Shown: positions 18,379 through 28,195, numbered from the stretch's first letter. The stretch is DNA of 64,000 bases from Phyllobacterium lublinensis (GCF_020164435.1 NZ_JAIUDQ010000003.1:248001-312000), one strand, 5' to 3'. Translations and numbers: made by a program. The notes: a model not told the origin generated them from the sequence alone.

Positions 18379-19175
18379 AGGCTCCGTGGATAGGGATGCG
18401 GGGAAGTATCGGGTGTTTCAAACACCATGAGCTCGCGTTCCTGCGATGGATGGCGCAGGCGCAACACGTCAAGTTCGAAGACGTCGCTGACGATGCGCGG
18501 TGTCAGGGTTTCATCGGGGGTGCCCATTGCCACGAGCTGCGCGCTATGCATGACCGCGACATGGGTGGCAAAAGGCGCGACTAGGGGCAGATCATGCAGG
18601 ACGGCGATGGTGGTGACATCTAGGCCGGCCACCAGTGACAGCAATTCGCTGCGTGCCTTGGGATCGAGATGATTGGTGGGCTCATCGAGAAACAGCACAG
18701 CGGGTTGTTGGGTAATGGCGCGGGCCAGATGCACGCGCTGGCGCTCCCCGCCCGACAACGAACCGATGCGGCGCCCGGAACAATGCGCAATCTTAACGCG
18801 GTGCAGCGCTTGTGCGACGCTCTCGCGGTCCTGCGCCTTGGTGAAAGTACCATGGTAGGGGATTCGCCCAAGAGCAACATAATCTTCGACGATCAATTGC
18901 GGGTCGGGCGTCTCGGACTGTCCGACGAAGGCAAACTGGCGGGCGCGCTCCAGCGGGGTCAGACGGGTGATACTCTCGCCATCAAGATGAATGTCGCCGC
19001 CGGTTGGCTGGAGCAGGGCGGCCAGCATGCGCAGTAACGTCGATTTGCCTGCGCCGTTCGGGCCGATCACCGCCAGGCGGGAGCCACAAGTGACTGACAA
19101 TGACACCGCATCGACAAGCGTCTTGCCGGCGGTGCGATAGCTTGCCGCATCGGCGGCGAGGACTACGTGGCTCAT
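18375..19175 (-). CDS. ABC ATPase, FecE/BtuD family
   Basis: The ATPase of the importer and first gene of its operon. Motifs: Walker A GPNGAGKSTL near residue 39, the signature LSGGERQRVHLARA, Walker B VLFLDEPTNHLD, and the switch histidine in VLHDLPL. The length of 266 aa is normal. The start overlaps no upstream gene; the 5' region holds a promoter with a palindromic operator (19231-19258) and further upstream a cobalamin riboswitch. Confidence 0.9.
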   Translation of the reverse strand: MSHVVLAADAASYRTAGKTLVDAVSLSVTCGSRLAVIGPNGAGKSTLLRMLAALLQPTGGDIHLDGESITRLTPLERARQFAFVGQSETPDPQLIVEDYVALGRIPYHGTFTKAQDRESVAQALHRVKIAHCSGRRIGSLSGGERQRVHLARAITQQPAVLFLDEPTNHLDPKARSELLSLVAGLDVTTIAVLHDLPLVAPFATHVAVMHSAQLVAMGTPDETLTPRIVSDVFELDVLRLRHPSQERELMVFETPDTSPHPYPRSL

Positions 19176-19230
19176 GAACAGGCTCTCCGGACCATCGTAG
19201 AAGGCTCAGCTGTTGTCGATGTTGAGAATT

Positions 19231-19258
19231 GATATAGTAATGTTATAACATATGTAAA
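19231..19258 (-). promoter_or_regulatory. Promoter with Zur-like palindromic operator
   Basis: On the minus strand, TTTACA (19253-19258) and TATATC (19231-19236) are 16 bases apart. The spacer holds the perfect 12-bp palindrome ATGTTATAACAT (19240-19251), exactly where a repressor would block RNA polymerase. The palindrome resembles alphaproteobacterial Zur sites as I recall them. It lies between the riboswitch and the importer operon, about 55 bp from the ATPase start. Confidence 0.6.
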
Positions 19259-19469
19259 GAATGATTGTTGGACTGCGGTCAACAGTTCGCTGCTATGGCC
19301 TGACGGGAGAGAGCGTGTTCGAATGGTCATGCCTGTCCGGTTCTGGACAGGATCAAGGGAACGCAGCAAATATCCGCCGCCTCTTCGGGGCCGCGAATGT
19401 GCGGGCCCGTTGCAGCAGCAAACGTCGCATCGCTCCCGGCACACCCCGTCCGGTTCGAATTTCAAAGTA

Positions 19470-19650
19470 TGATGGCAGGTCTCCTGGCTCGCGGGTCCCA
19501 GCTTCGCCTTGCCTTCCCGATCTCAGATCAGTGGCATTGTCAGGCGTTGCTCACCGCTTACAGTTGCGGGGGCAGCCACGGTCTCGGTCCCTTGTGGGTA
19601 CGCCTCACCGTGTTCCCTTTTCATCCCCGGCCGTGTCGTGCCGGGGAAAC
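19470..19650 (-). ncRNA. Cobalamin riboswitch
   Basis: Read on the minus strand, the region shows the conserved blocks of the B12 aptamer in order: AAAAGGGAACACGGTG, a GTGGCTGCCCCCGCAACTG block (the B12 box core, followed by TAAGCGG), GCCACTG.., GGGAAGGC, and the closing AGCCAGGAGACCTGCC. A CCCCGGCA/GCCGGGG-type stem precedes it. It reads toward the importer operon about 295 bp downstream. Hairpins such as CCTGTCC/GGACAGG lie in between and could belong to the expression platform. Confidence 0.93.
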
Positions 19651-19862
19651 CATCGGCCGCGATTGTTACTGCAAAGGTCGCCCGAATGGAACAGATAGTT
19701 ATTGGAAAAATGTTGGGAAATGTTATGTTCGCATCGTGGAGTGAGAGACAGGCTTTCGCCCGTCTCCCGTTTCCTGTTATTGAAAAAGACCCGGATGGTG
19801 AGTGTCCAGCTCGTCCGGGTCTTTTTCAACTCCAGGGTGATACGCAGTGGCAGAAACCACAT
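19605..19862 (-). CDS. Conserved small protein (copy 3), C-terminally extended frame
   Basis: A perfect GGAGGTGA lies 4 bases before the ATG at 19862. The frame starts MWFLPLRITLELKKTRTSW and continues IRVFFNN, matching copies 1 and 2 over about 28 residues. The stop codon found there in the other copies is missing, so the frame runs 85 codons, through a GC hairpin and into the 5' edge of the cobalamin riboswitch. The tail has no similarity to anything I recognise and may be read-through caused by loss of the stop. The internal hairpin here has a perfect 16-bp stem with A- and T-tracts, like a terminator. Confidence 0.45.
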   Translation of the reverse strand: MWFLPLRITLELKKTRTSWTLTIRVFFNNRKRETGESLSLTPRCEHNISQHFSNNYLFHSGDLCSNNRGRWFPRHDTAGDEKGTR

Positions 19863-19960
19863 CGCGTCACCTCCTGTCTTGCGAGCAAGGCCATTGCCCT
19901 CAGGTCGGAGAGGCCCATCTTCTCCGATGCACCGGCTGGATCGGTGCTTGCTGCTTCGCT
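19742..19960 (-). repeat. Small-ORF/hairpin element, copy 3
   Basis: Minus-strand order: GCGAAGCAGCA block, hairpin around GCACCG..CCGGTGC (19929-19947), a CGGAGA/TCTCCG hairpin enclosing AGATGGGCC, GGAGGTGA, the small ORF, a 16-bp hairpin (arms 19780-19795 and 19814-19829) flanked by A5 and T5, and a GAGACGGGC/GCCTGTCTC hairpin (about 19743-19767). The same parts occur in the same order in copies 1 and 2. The region 19961-20175 upstream holds nothing recognisable. Confidence 0.8.
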
Positions 19961-20175
19961 CACAGGACCTGATGAAAATCGCCTGATCCTCCGTCTGCTG
20001 CAACGCATGCACGGTTGCATTCGCGGCCAGGCACCGCTGTCGAAGTAGTGCAAGCTCGTTTATGCGGCAGATCTGGCGGATGCTAAAATAATTGGCAACG
20101 TGTGATTTACTTCGAGATGGAGTAGGCTAGGCTCTTGTCGGGAACGCGCATTTCAGAAAAACACTTTGAGGCCAC

Positions 20176-23100
20176 ATGGCAATTCACGCTGCAGTCTACC
20201 ATCTCACCCACTATAGATATGACCGCCCAATCATGCTTGGGCCGCAAATCATCAGGCTTCAGCCCGCGCCCCATTCACGCACCAAAGTCCTCAGTCATTC
20301 GCTGAAAGTCAAACCTGACAATCACTTCGTCAATCTTCAGCAGGACCCCTACGGCAACTTTCTTGCCCGTTTTGTCTTTCCCGAGCCTGTCACCGAGCTC
20401 AAGATCGAGGTCGATCTCATCGCTGACATGACGGTCTACAATCCGTTTGATTTCTTCGTCGAGCCGGTTGCCGAGAACTGGCCCTTTGCCTATCCGGAGG
20501 AGATCAGCGACGACCTCTCGATCTATCTGAAACCCGAACCCGCGGGCCCGCTGTTGCAGGGCTTCCTCGACACGATCGATCGTAGCACAACCAATACGGT
20601 CAATTTTGTCGTCGACCTCAATGCGCGCATTCAGCGGGAAGTCGGTTATGTCATCCGCATGGAAACGGGCGTCCAGGAACCGGAGACGACGCTCGGCGTT
20701 CGTACGGGTTCCTGCCGCGATTCAAGCTGGCTGCTGGTGCAGGCGCTCCGCCATCTTGGCCTCGCCGCCCGGTTTGTTTCGGGTTACCTCATCCAGCTTA
20801 AGCCCGATCTTGTTTCGTTGGACGGACCAGCCGGTACCGACAAGGATTTCACCGATCTGCATGCCTGGTGTGAGGTCTATCTTCCCGGCGCTGGCTGGAT
20901 CGGTCTTGACCCCACGTCTGGCCTTCTCACCGGCGAGAGCCATGTGCCGCTTGCCGCCACCCCGCACTATCGCAATGCCGCGCCGATTTCAGGCATGGCG
21001 GAACCGGCCAATGTCGAATTCGCCTTCGACATGCATGTTACCCGTGTGTCGGAACATCCCCGCATCACCAAGCCGTTTTCCGATGAATCCTGGGCTGCGC
21101 TCGACGCGCTTGGCGAACAAGTGGATTCGATCCTGAAAGAGCGCGACGTGCGTCTCACCATGGGCGGCGAGCCGACATTCGTTTCGATCGACGACTTTGA
21201 ATCCGGCGAGTGGAATACCGACGCTGTAGGTCCGACGAAGCGCGAGAAGGCGGACAAGCTAATCCGCCGTCTCCGCGACAGGTTCGCACCGGGCGGCTTC
21301 CTGCATTATGGACAAGGCAAGTGGTATCCGGGAGAAAGCCTGCCTCGCTGGACGTTCTCGCTGTATTGGCGCAAGGACGGCAAGCCGATCTGGGTCGATC
21401 CGAACCTTATCGCTCCGGAAAACAGCAAGGCGGATGTAGGGCCGGACGACGCAGGCAAGCTTCTTACCGGCATCGCCAATATGCTCGGTGTGGAAAATGA
21501 CATGGTATCGCCTGCCTATGAGGACCCGGCCGAGTGGATCGTCAAGGAGGGTAATCTGCCGGCCAACGTCGATCCGTCCAATTCGAAACTGAAAGACCCG
21601 GAGGAACGCAGCCGCATTGCCCGCGTCTTCGAACGGGGCTTGACCGAACCGACCGGCTTTGTCCTGCCCGTGCAGCGGTGGAACAGCAAGGCAGCCTCGG
21701 GTCCGAGGTGGCGCAGCGAAAAGTGGACGACCCGCCGCGGCAAGCTGTTCCTGGTGCCGGGCGATTCGCCGGTCGGTTATCGCTTGCCGCTTGGCTCGTT
21801 GCCACACGTGCCGGCGTCGGAATATCCATACATCGTTCCGGTGGATCCATCCGTCGACCGCGGGTCGCTCGCGGATTCTCTCGCATCCCGGACTGAATCG
21901 CCCGCGCCAGCCCCGGCCGGCCGGGAAGCACCAGTCGCGTCCTTCACGGCGGCCGAAGGCAATCAACAGGAACGTGTCGAGCAGGAACTCGGCGAAATCG
22001 GCGGCGCCGTGCGCACCGCCATTTCCGTCGAGCCGCGTGAGGGGCGGCTCAGCGTCTTCATGCCGCCAGTCGAGGCGCTGGAGGACTATCTCGAGCTCGT
22101 CGGCGCCGCGGAAGCAGCGGCTGCGCAACTCGGTGTTCCTGTCCACATCGAAGGCTATGGTCCGCCCCAGGATCACCGCATCAATGTGATAAGGGTCGCG
22201 CCCGATCCAGGTGTGATTGAAGTCAATATCCACCCGGCTTCCAACTGGCGCGAATGTGTAGAAACCACCACGGCCATATATGAAGAAGCGCGGCAGACCC
22301 GGCTGGGTGCGGACAAGTTCATGATAGACGGCCGTCATACGGGCACGGGCGGCGGCAATCACGTGGTCGTGGGCGGCGAAACACCGAACAACAGCCCGTT
22401 CCTGCGACGCCCCGACCTTCTGAAAAGCCTTGTCTTGCACTGGCAGCGACATCCCTCGCTGTCCTATCTGTTCTCGGGCATGTTCATCGGACCGACCAGC
22501 CAGGCGCCACGCTTCGACGAGGCTCGCCACGACAGCCTGTATGAACTTGAAATTGCCATGGCGCAGGTGCCGATGCCGGGTCGCGGTACGCCGCCGCTGC
22601 CCTGGCTCGTGGACCGGCTGTTCCGCAATCTGCTGGTCGATGTGACCGGCAACACGCATCGTTCGGAAATCTGTATCGACAAGCTGTTTTCACCCGATGG
22701 GCCGACCGGCCGGTTGGGCCTTGTCGAGTTCCGGGGTTTCGAGATGCCGCCCAATGCGCGCATGAGCCTGGCGCAACAATTGCTCGTACGTGCGCTGATC
22801 GCCCGCTTCTGGAACAAGCCCATTGAGGGGAGTTTTGTCCGTTGGGGCACCTCGCTGCACGACCGTTTCATGCTGCCCGCCTTCGTCTGGCAGGATTTTC
22901 TCGATGTGCTCGCAGACTTGTCTCAAAATGGATTTGATTTGCGGCCGGAATGGTTCGAGGCGCAGTTGGAGTTCCGCTTCCCGTTTTGCGGCGAGATCGA
23001 GAATGAGGGCGTCAAGCTCGAATTGCGGCAGGCACTGGAACCATGGCATGTCATGGGCGAGCAGGGCGCCATCGGCGGTACCGTACGTTTTGTCGACAGC

Positions 23101-23526
23101 TCGGTGGAACGGCTTCAGGTCAAGGCAGAGGGTTTCAATCCGGCCCGTCACAGCATCGCCTGCAACGGTCGTGAAATCCCGATGAGGATGACGGCCATCG
23201 AAGGAACGGCCGTTGCCGGCGTGCGCTTCAAGGCGTGGCAGCCGAGGTCGGGTCTGCATCCGATGATCCCCGTCAATACGCCCCTTGTCTTCGACATCTA
23301 CGACCAGTGGTCGGGGAGGGCCATTGGCGGCTGCGTCTATCATGTCGCACATCCCGGTGGTCGCAGCTATGATACGTTTCCCGTCAACTCAAACGAGGCC
23401 GAAGCGCGTCGCCTGGCGCGGTTCGAGCCACGCGGACATACGGCGGGGGCGTATGAGCTGAGGAAGGAACAGCCGCCAGCGGAGTTCCCGATGACCCTTG
23501 ACCTGAGACGGCCGCGCCAGGGCTAG
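20176..23526 (+). CDS. Transglutaminase-DUF2126 fusion protein
   Basis: A very large cytosolic-type protein. Residues 1-90 are the bacterial transglutaminase N-terminal region. The transglutaminase/protease core follows with C180 ([19 protein letters not shown]), H229 ([12 protein letters not shown]) and D245 (GLDPT). From about residue 300 to the end is DUF2126; its [16 protein letters not shown] stretch near 716-731 resembles metal/ATP-site motifs of glutamine-synthetase-fold carboxylate-amine ligases, as proposed for this family. It is followed closely by the ATP-grasp/alpha-E gene and a second transglutaminase. This cluster is predicted to make or attach peptides; no substrate is established. 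Confidence 0.85.
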   Translation: MAIHAAVYHLTHYRYDRPIMLGPQIIRLQPAPHSRTKVLSHSLKVKPDNHFVNLQQDPYGNFLARFVFPEPVTELKIEVDLIADMTVYNPFDFFVEPVAENWPFAYPEEISDDLSIYLKPEPAGPLLQGFLDTIDRSTTNTVNFVVDLNARIQREVGYVIRMETGVQEPETTLGVRTGSCRDSSWLLVQALRHLGLAARFVSGYLIQLKPDLVSLDGPAGTDKDFTDLHAWCEVYLPGAGWIGLDPTSGLLTGESHVPLAATPHYRNAAPISGMAEPANVEFAFDMHVTRVSEHPRITKPFSDESWAALDALGEQVDSILKERDVRLTMGGEPTFVSIDDFESGEWNTDAVGPTKREKADKLIRRLRDRFAPGGFLHYGQGKWYPGESLPRWTFSLYWRKDGKPIWVDPNLIAPENSKADVGPDDAGKLLTGIANMLGVENDMVSPAYEDPAEWIVKEGNLPANVDPSNSKLKDPEERSRIARVFERGLTEPTGFVLPVQRWNSKAASGPRWRSEKWTTRRGKLFLVPGDSPVGYRLPLGSLPHVPASEYPYIVPVDPSVDRGSLADSLASRTESPAPAPAGREAPVASFTAAEGNQQERVEQELGEIGGAVRTAISVEPREGRLSVFMPPVEALEDYLELVGAAEAAAAQLGVPVHIEGYGPPQDHRINVIRVAPDPGVIEVNIHPASNWRECVETTTAIYEEARQTRLGADKFMIDGRHTGTGGGNHVVVGGETPNNSPFLRRPDLLKSLVLHWQRHPSLSYLFSGMFIGPTSQAPRFDEARHDSLYELEIAMAQVPMPGRGTPPLPWLVDRLFRNLLVDVTGNTHRSEICIDKLFSPDGPTGRLGLVEFRGFEMPPNARMSLAQQLLVRALIARFWNKPIEGSFVRWGTSLHDRFMLPAFVWQDFLDVLADLSQNGFDLRPEWFEAQLEFRFPFCGEIENEGVKLELRQALEPWHVMGEQGAIGGTVRFVDSSVERLQVKAEGFNPARHSIACNGREIPMRMTAIEGTAVAGVRFKAWQPRSGLHPMIPVNTPLVFDIYDQWSGRAIGGCVYHVAHPGGRSYDTFPVNSNEAEARRLARFEPRGHTAGAYELRKEQPPAEFPMTLDLRRPRQG

Positions 23527-23607
23527 TCGCCAGTATTTATGCCGAGTATCTCACCCCTTGAGGGAGAGATAATTGTCATCGAATGTTTCGCTTACCAGTC
23601 AACGCAG

Positions 23608-26025
23608 ATGCCAAGCAAACGAATGTCACAAGTGAACAAAGCACAATCTCTCCCGATTTCCGGCTTGCTCGCTGGCTACAGGCCTCTGCCTGGGGTTGCC
23701 GACGAAATGTTCGATCCGACCGACGCGCTTCGCCCTGGCTGGGAGACACTCCTTCAGACGCTTGATCGGATCGGTCCGGAGAAGCTGGCGACGCGTTTTG
23801 CCCGCGCGAACCAGTACCTGCACGATGCCGGTGTGTTCTACCGGGTCTATGACGAGAACGGCACCCAGGAGCGCGAATGGCCGCTCGCCCATATGCCGAT
23901 CCTGATCAATGAGGAGGACTGGCGCGAGATCACCTTCGGACTGGCACAGCGCGCCGACCTTCTCGAAGATATCGTCGCCGATATCTACGGAGAGAACAGG
24001 CTCATCCGCGACGGCTTGCTGCCACCGGATCTGATTGCCTCGAATCCGGAGTTTCTGCATGCCGTCGCCGGGGTCAAACCGGCGAGCGGGCATTTCTTGC
24101 ACCTGTGTGCCTTCGAACTCGGGCGCGGGCCTGACGGTCAATGGTGGGTGCTTGGCGATCGTACGCAGGCGCCATCCGGAGCGGGCTTCGCGCTCGAAAA
24201 TCGCGTGGCAACGACCCGGGCCCTGTCGGATATCTCAAGCGCGATGAACGTGCATCGGCTGGCCGGTTTCTTCAGGGATTTCCGCGATTCCTTGCAGGCA
24301 TTGGTCAAGAGTCCGCAGGGACGGGCCGCCATCCTGACGCCGGGGCCGAACAACGAAACCTATTTCGAACACGCCTATATTGCCCGATATCTCGGCATCA
24401 TGCTTCTCGAAGGCGACGATCTGACAGTCAGCAAGGGGAGGGTAATGGTTCGGACCGTCTCCGGTCTCAAGCCGGTCGATGCCCTGTGGCGGCGCATGGA
24501 TGCGGCCTATATGGACCCGCTCGAACTGAAGACGGATTCATGGATCGGCACGCCGGGCATGGTGAGCGCCCTGCGCCAACGGACCGTTTCCCTGGTCAAT
24601 GCGCTTGGCTCGGGCATCCTCGAGACACGGGCGCTGCTGGCCTTCCTGCCGGCCATCTCAAATGCGCTGCACCAGCGCGACCTCGCGCTGCCCAGCATCG
24701 CCACGTGGTGGTGCGGACAGGAAAGGGAGCGAACGCATGTGGTTGACCGGCTGGACCAGATGATGGTCGGTCCGGCCATGTCAACGCGGCTTCCCTTCGA
24801 GGATGTCGGTGCGACAGTGCTTGGCTCCGCGCTCGATGCTGAAGGGCGTCAGTCCCTGCTTGCCCGGCTGCAGAAAGATGGACGCGGCCTGGTCGGGCAG
24901 GAGGCCGTCAAGCTTTCGACCACGCCGGTCTATGTAGACGGCAAGCTCGAACCGCGACCGTTCGTGCTCCGGGTCTTTGCGGCACGCCACAAGGATGGGT
25001 GGAGTTTCATGCCCGGCGGCTTTGCCCGCGTCGGCTTCACGCTCGATACCGCAGCGATCGCCATGCAAAGGGGCGGGCAGGCGGCAGACGTCTGGATCAC
25101 CTCGAACGGACCGGTGCGCAACGACACGCTGCTGCCGCGCGAGGACGATGCGTTCCGGCGCAACGTGCCGGGAACGCTGCCCAGCCGTGCAGCGGAAAAC
25201 CTCATGTGGATGGGGCGGTATATCGAGCGGGCGGAAGGGACGGCGCGTATATTGCGTGCGTGCCATGCCCGCTACGCCGAGGCGGCCAACATGGAACTGC
25301 CGCTGCTTTCGGAAATGCGCGATTACCTGAAACCACTCGGCATCGACCTCGATACGGCGGTGCCGAAGGGGCTGCAGCGCTCCATCGACGGCGCGATGCT
25401 GAGCGCCGGCCGCATTCGCGACCGCTTTTCGCCCGATGGCTGGCTGGCACTGCGCGACCTCTCCAAGACCGTTCACCGTTTTCAGGATGTCGTGATGGCA
25501 GGGGACGATACGACCCGCGCCATGACGATCATCCTGCGCAAGCTCGCGGGATTTTCCGGCCTCGTGCACGAGAATATGTATCGCTTCACCGGCTGGCGGT
25601 TCCTGGAAATCGGCCGAAGGCTCGAACGGGGCATTCAGATGGCGCGCGTCCTGGCGACCTTGTCGCAGGATGATGCGCCCGATGGTGCACTGGAAATGTT
25701 GCTGGAGATAGGCGACAGCGTCATGACTCACCGGCGTCAGTACAGCGTCTATTCCGGTCGGCTGAGCGTGCTTGACCTGTTGGCACTCGATCCGCTCAAT
25801 CCACGCTCGATCATCTTCCAGCTGGATGCCTTGAAGACGGAATTCGGCCTGCTGCCATCGCGGGAGCAAGGTGCAACCATGCCTGCCTTTTCCAAGAATG
25901 TGCTGCGCCTGCATACGGAGATGGCGATCATGGAGGCGGTCGATCTGACTGCGGAGAAGCTCGACACTATCGCCTGCGATATCGGCACTCTGTCCGATAT
26001 CATTTCCGATACCTATTTCGCCTGA
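23608..26025 (+). CDS. Circularly permuted ATP-grasp/alpha-E fusion protein
   Basis: The first about 480 residues are a circularly permuted ATP-grasp ligase (LLAGYRPLPGVADEM, then HPxxARYLG-like HAYIARYLGIMLLEGDDL and LSTTPVYVDGKL-type motifs). The last about 280 residues are an all-helical alpha-E domain starting NLMWMGRYIERAEGTAR. In many genomes these are separate genes; here they are fused. The frame is open to 23539, but homology begins about 23608-23623 and no start has a clear Shine-Dalgarno, so the start is uncertain. It lies between two transglutaminase genes, 21 bp before the next. Confidence 0.85.
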   Translation: MPSKRMSQVNKAQSLPISGLLAGYRPLPGVADEMFDPTDALRPGWETLLQTLDRIGPEKLATRFARANQYLHDAGVFYRVYDENGTQEREWPLAHMPILINEEDWREITFGLAQRADLLEDIVADIYGENRLIRDGLLPPDLIASNPEFLHAVAGVKPASGHFLHLCAFELGRGPDGQWWVLGDRTQAPSGAGFALENRVATTRALSDISSAMNVHRLAGFFRDFRDSLQALVKSPQGRAAILTPGPNNETYFEHAYIARYLGIMLLEGDDLTVSKGRVMVRTVSGLKPVDALWRRMDAAYMDPLELKTDSWIGTPGMVSALRQRTVSLVNALGSGILETRALLAFLPAISNALHQRDLALPSIATWWCGQERERTHVVDRLDQMMVGPAMSTRLPFEDVGATVLGSALDAEGRQSLLARLQKDGRGLVGQEAVKLSTTPVYVDGKLEPRPFVLRVFAARHKDGWSFMPGGFARVGFTLDTAAIAMQRGGQAADVWITSNGPVRNDTLLPREDDAFRRNVPGTLPSRAAENLMWMGRYIERAEGTARILRACHARYAEAANMELPLLSEMRDYLKPLGIDLDTAVPKGLQRSIDGAMLSAGRIRDRFSPDGWLALRDLSKTVHRFQDVVMAGDDTTRAMTIILRKLAGFSGLVHENMYRFTGWRFLEIGRRLERGIQMARVLATLSQDDAPDGALEMLLEIGDSVMTHRRQYSVYSGRLSVLDLLALDPLNPRSIIFQLDALKTEFGLLPSREQGATMPAFSKNVLRLHTEMAIMEAVDLTAEKLDTIACDIGTLSDIISDTYFA

Positions 26026-26046
26026 AGGGGTCCCCATAAGGTCGCC

Positions 26047-26925
26047 ATGCTCTACAACATACGCCTTCATCTTCACTATAATTACGAGCGTTCGGCCGTT
26101 GGCGGGCGCCATCATATTCGCGTCATGCCGCAAAGCATGCCGGGGGTTCAGCGTGTGATTGCCTCCAGCCTGTCCTTCGATCCGGTATCGGCGGAACGTT
26201 CGGAATTCACCGACTTCTTCTCCAATACGGTGACGTCGATCACCTACCGGAACCCGCATGAGACGCTCGATGTGACGATGACGGCCCGGGTGAATGTTAC
26301 CCGGCCTTCGATGATGCTCGATGTCTCGCCCGATCTTGCAGGGCTGCAAAAGGAACTGCGGACCGTCTGGTCCATCGCACCCGATGCGCCGCACCACTTC
26401 CTGACCAGCAGTGCCTACGCCACGATAGATCCGGCAATCACGGCCTATGCCGGGCAAAGCCTCCTTCAGACGTCCACCGTGATGGAAGCGGTCAAACATC
26501 TCAATGACCGCATCCATGCCGACTTTACCTATGAGTCCGATGTGACAGACGTACGTACAACCGCGCGCCAGGCATTCGACCTCAAGGCGGGCGTGTGCCA
26601 GGACTTCAGCCATGTCATGATTGCCGGCCTGCGTGGCATCGGCATTCCGGCTGGATATGTCAGTGGCTTCCTGCGGACCATTCCGCCGCCCGGCGAGGAA
26701 CGGCTGGAGGGCGCCGATGCGATGCATGCGTGGGTTCGCGTGTGGTGCGGGCGCGAGGCCGGGTGGCAGGAATTCGACCCGACCAACGCCATGGTGGCGG
26801 GCAATGATCACATCACCATTGGCTATGGCCGCGATTACGCCGATGTCTCGCCCATCGTGGGTGTGCTCAAGACCAGCGGGTCGCAGGAGGGCAAGCAGTC
26901 CGTCGATGTCATTCCGATGGAATAG
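26047..26925 (+). CDS. Transglutaminase family protein
   Basis: A compact transglutaminase-like cysteine protein. An N-terminal beta region (1-90) precedes the core with C184 (AGVCQDFSHVMIAGLRGIGIP), H227 (MHAWVRVW) and D244 (FDPTNAM). The 292-aa length is usual for the small member of the cluster. It starts 21 bp after the ATP-grasp/alpha-E gene, so the three genes are probably one operon. The proteasome-like peptidase Anbu often found with these genes is not in the window. Confidence 0.88.
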   Translation: MLYNIRLHLHYNYERSAVGGRHHIRVMPQSMPGVQRVIASSLSFDPVSAERSEFTDFFSNTVTSITYRNPHETLDVTMTARVNVTRPSMMLDVSPDLAGLQKELRTVWSIAPDAPHHFLTSSAYATIDPAITAYAGQSLLQTSTVMEAVKHLNDRIHADFTYESDVTDVRTTARQAFDLKAGVCQDFSHVMIAGLRGIGIPAGYVSGFLRTIPPPGEERLEGADAMHAWVRVWCGREAGWQEFDPTNAMVAGNDHITIGYGRDYADVSPIVGVLKTSGSQEGKQSVDVIPME

Positions 26926-27060
26926 GTTGATAGCCGAACCAAGCACGATAGTGCCGCACAGACCGAATTATTGGAACGGTTTTTCTTGGTTTCCGGCATC
27001 CCGGAGAATATGGTCTGCTTCCTGATCCGGGTTCCGTCAAGAATGGGATGAATTTCCGCA

Positions 27061-28173
27061 GTGCGATCCTTGCTTCCCATTCCGCCGCTGATGCTTACCA
27101 CAGGGCCGGTTCCTGCCTATCCGGAAGTGCTGGCTGCGCTTGGCAGGCCGGTACTCTACGATTATCACCCGGCCTTCCGGGCCTATTATGCCGGCGTCGT
27201 CGAGAAACTCCGGCAAGCGCTGCAGACAGACAATGATCCCGTGATTATGCAGGGCGAGGCCATCCTTGGCATCGAGGCGGCGGCCGCGGCGCTGATCGGC
27301 AAGGGCGACGTGGTGCTCAACCTCGTCTCCGGCGTTTATGGCAAGGGCTTTGCGGTCTGGGCCGCGCGCTACGGCAAGGAAGTCGTTGAACTCGCCGTCC
27401 CCTTTGACGAAATCATTGATCCGCAAGCCGTGCGCGATGTCCTGCGCGCCCGTCCGGACATAAGTGTCGTCGCGCTGTGCCATCACGATACGCCCTCCGG
27501 CACGCTCAACCCGTTGCGCGAAATCGGAGCAATTGTCGCTGCACACGGCGCCTATCTCCTGGTCGACGCGGTGTCCTCCTTTGCGGGCATGGACGTGCAT
27601 CCTTCCGATGTCGATGCCGATATCTTCATCACCTCACCATCGAAGTGCCTGGGCAGCACCCCCGGCCTCAGCCTGATTGCAGTCAGTGAGCGGGGCTGGG
27701 CGAAGGTCGAAGCCAATCCGGACGCTCCCCGCGCCTCCTTCCTCAGCCTTCTGGCCTGGAAGGGCGCATCGGAGCCGGGCATGCCGTTTCCCGTCACGCC
27801 GTCTATTGCCGAAATTTACGCTCTCGATGCGGCGCTGGACTGTTATGCAAGCGAAGGACCTGCGAATGTCTGGGCCCGCCACGCGCAAACGGCACTGATT
27901 GCGCGGAAAGGGCTGCTCGGCCTTGGCCTGTCCCTTTGGCCGAAACAGGAGGCCTGGTGTGCGCCGACGGCGACGGCTTTCAAGGTACCCGACGACCTTA
28001 GCGATGTGGCGCTGCGCGACCGGTTGCTGCTCGACCACGGCATTCTTGTTTCGCTTGGCCGGGGCGAGACGGCCGGCAAGATCCTGCGCATCGGCCACAT
28101 GGGCGCTTCCGCCGAACCGGCCTTTGCCAGCACCATGATTTCCGCACTGAAAGACGTCCTGTCCAAGCCATGA
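27061..28173 (+). CDS. Class V aminotransferase, pyridoxamine-pyruvate aminotransferase-like
   Basis: A fold-type I PLP-dependent transaminase. PLP lysine is K195 in TSPSKCLGSTPGL. The sequence follows Mesorhizobium pyridoxamine-pyruvate aminotransferase closely from memory: TTGPVPAYPEVL, VLYDYHPAF, QGEAILGIEAAAAALI (E66), LNLVSGVYGKGF, HHDTPSGT, RGETAGKILRIGHMG with both C-terminal arginines. That enzyme makes pyridoxal and alanine; alanine-glyoxylate or serine-pyruvate activity is the main alternative. The start is GTG at 27061. It ends 22 bp before the binding protein of a peptide-type ABC transporter and is probably cotranscribed with it. Confidence 0.75.
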   Translation: MRSLLPIPPLMLTTGPVPAYPEVLAALGRPVLYDYHPAFRAYYAGVVEKLRQALQTDNDPVIMQGEAILGIEAAAAALIGKGDVVLNLVSGVYGKGFAVWAARYGKEVVELAVPFDEIIDPQAVRDVLRARPDISVVALCHHDTPSGTLNPLREIGAIVAAHGAYLLVDAVSSFAGMDVHPSDVDADIFITSPSKCLGSTPGLSLIAVSERGWAKVEANPDAPRASFLSLLAWKGASEPGMPFPVTPSIAEIYALDAALDCYASEGPANVWARHAQTALIARKGLLGLGLSLWPKQEAWCAPTATAFKVPDDLSDVALRDRLLLDHGILVSLGRGETAGKILRIGHMGASAEPAFASTMISALKDVLSKP

Positions 28174-28195
28174 ACTGAACCGGAGGATTGCAACC

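Noticed and set aside
19172..19465. 97-codon minus-strand frame upstream of the B12 importer
   Set aside because: It overlaps the promoter and operator, has a cysteine/arginine-rich composition and no ribosome-binding site.
24781..26946. 721-codon open frame antisense to the ATP-grasp/alpha-E gene
   Set aside because: Opposite strand of well-supported genes, no recognisable domain and crossing a gene boundary.
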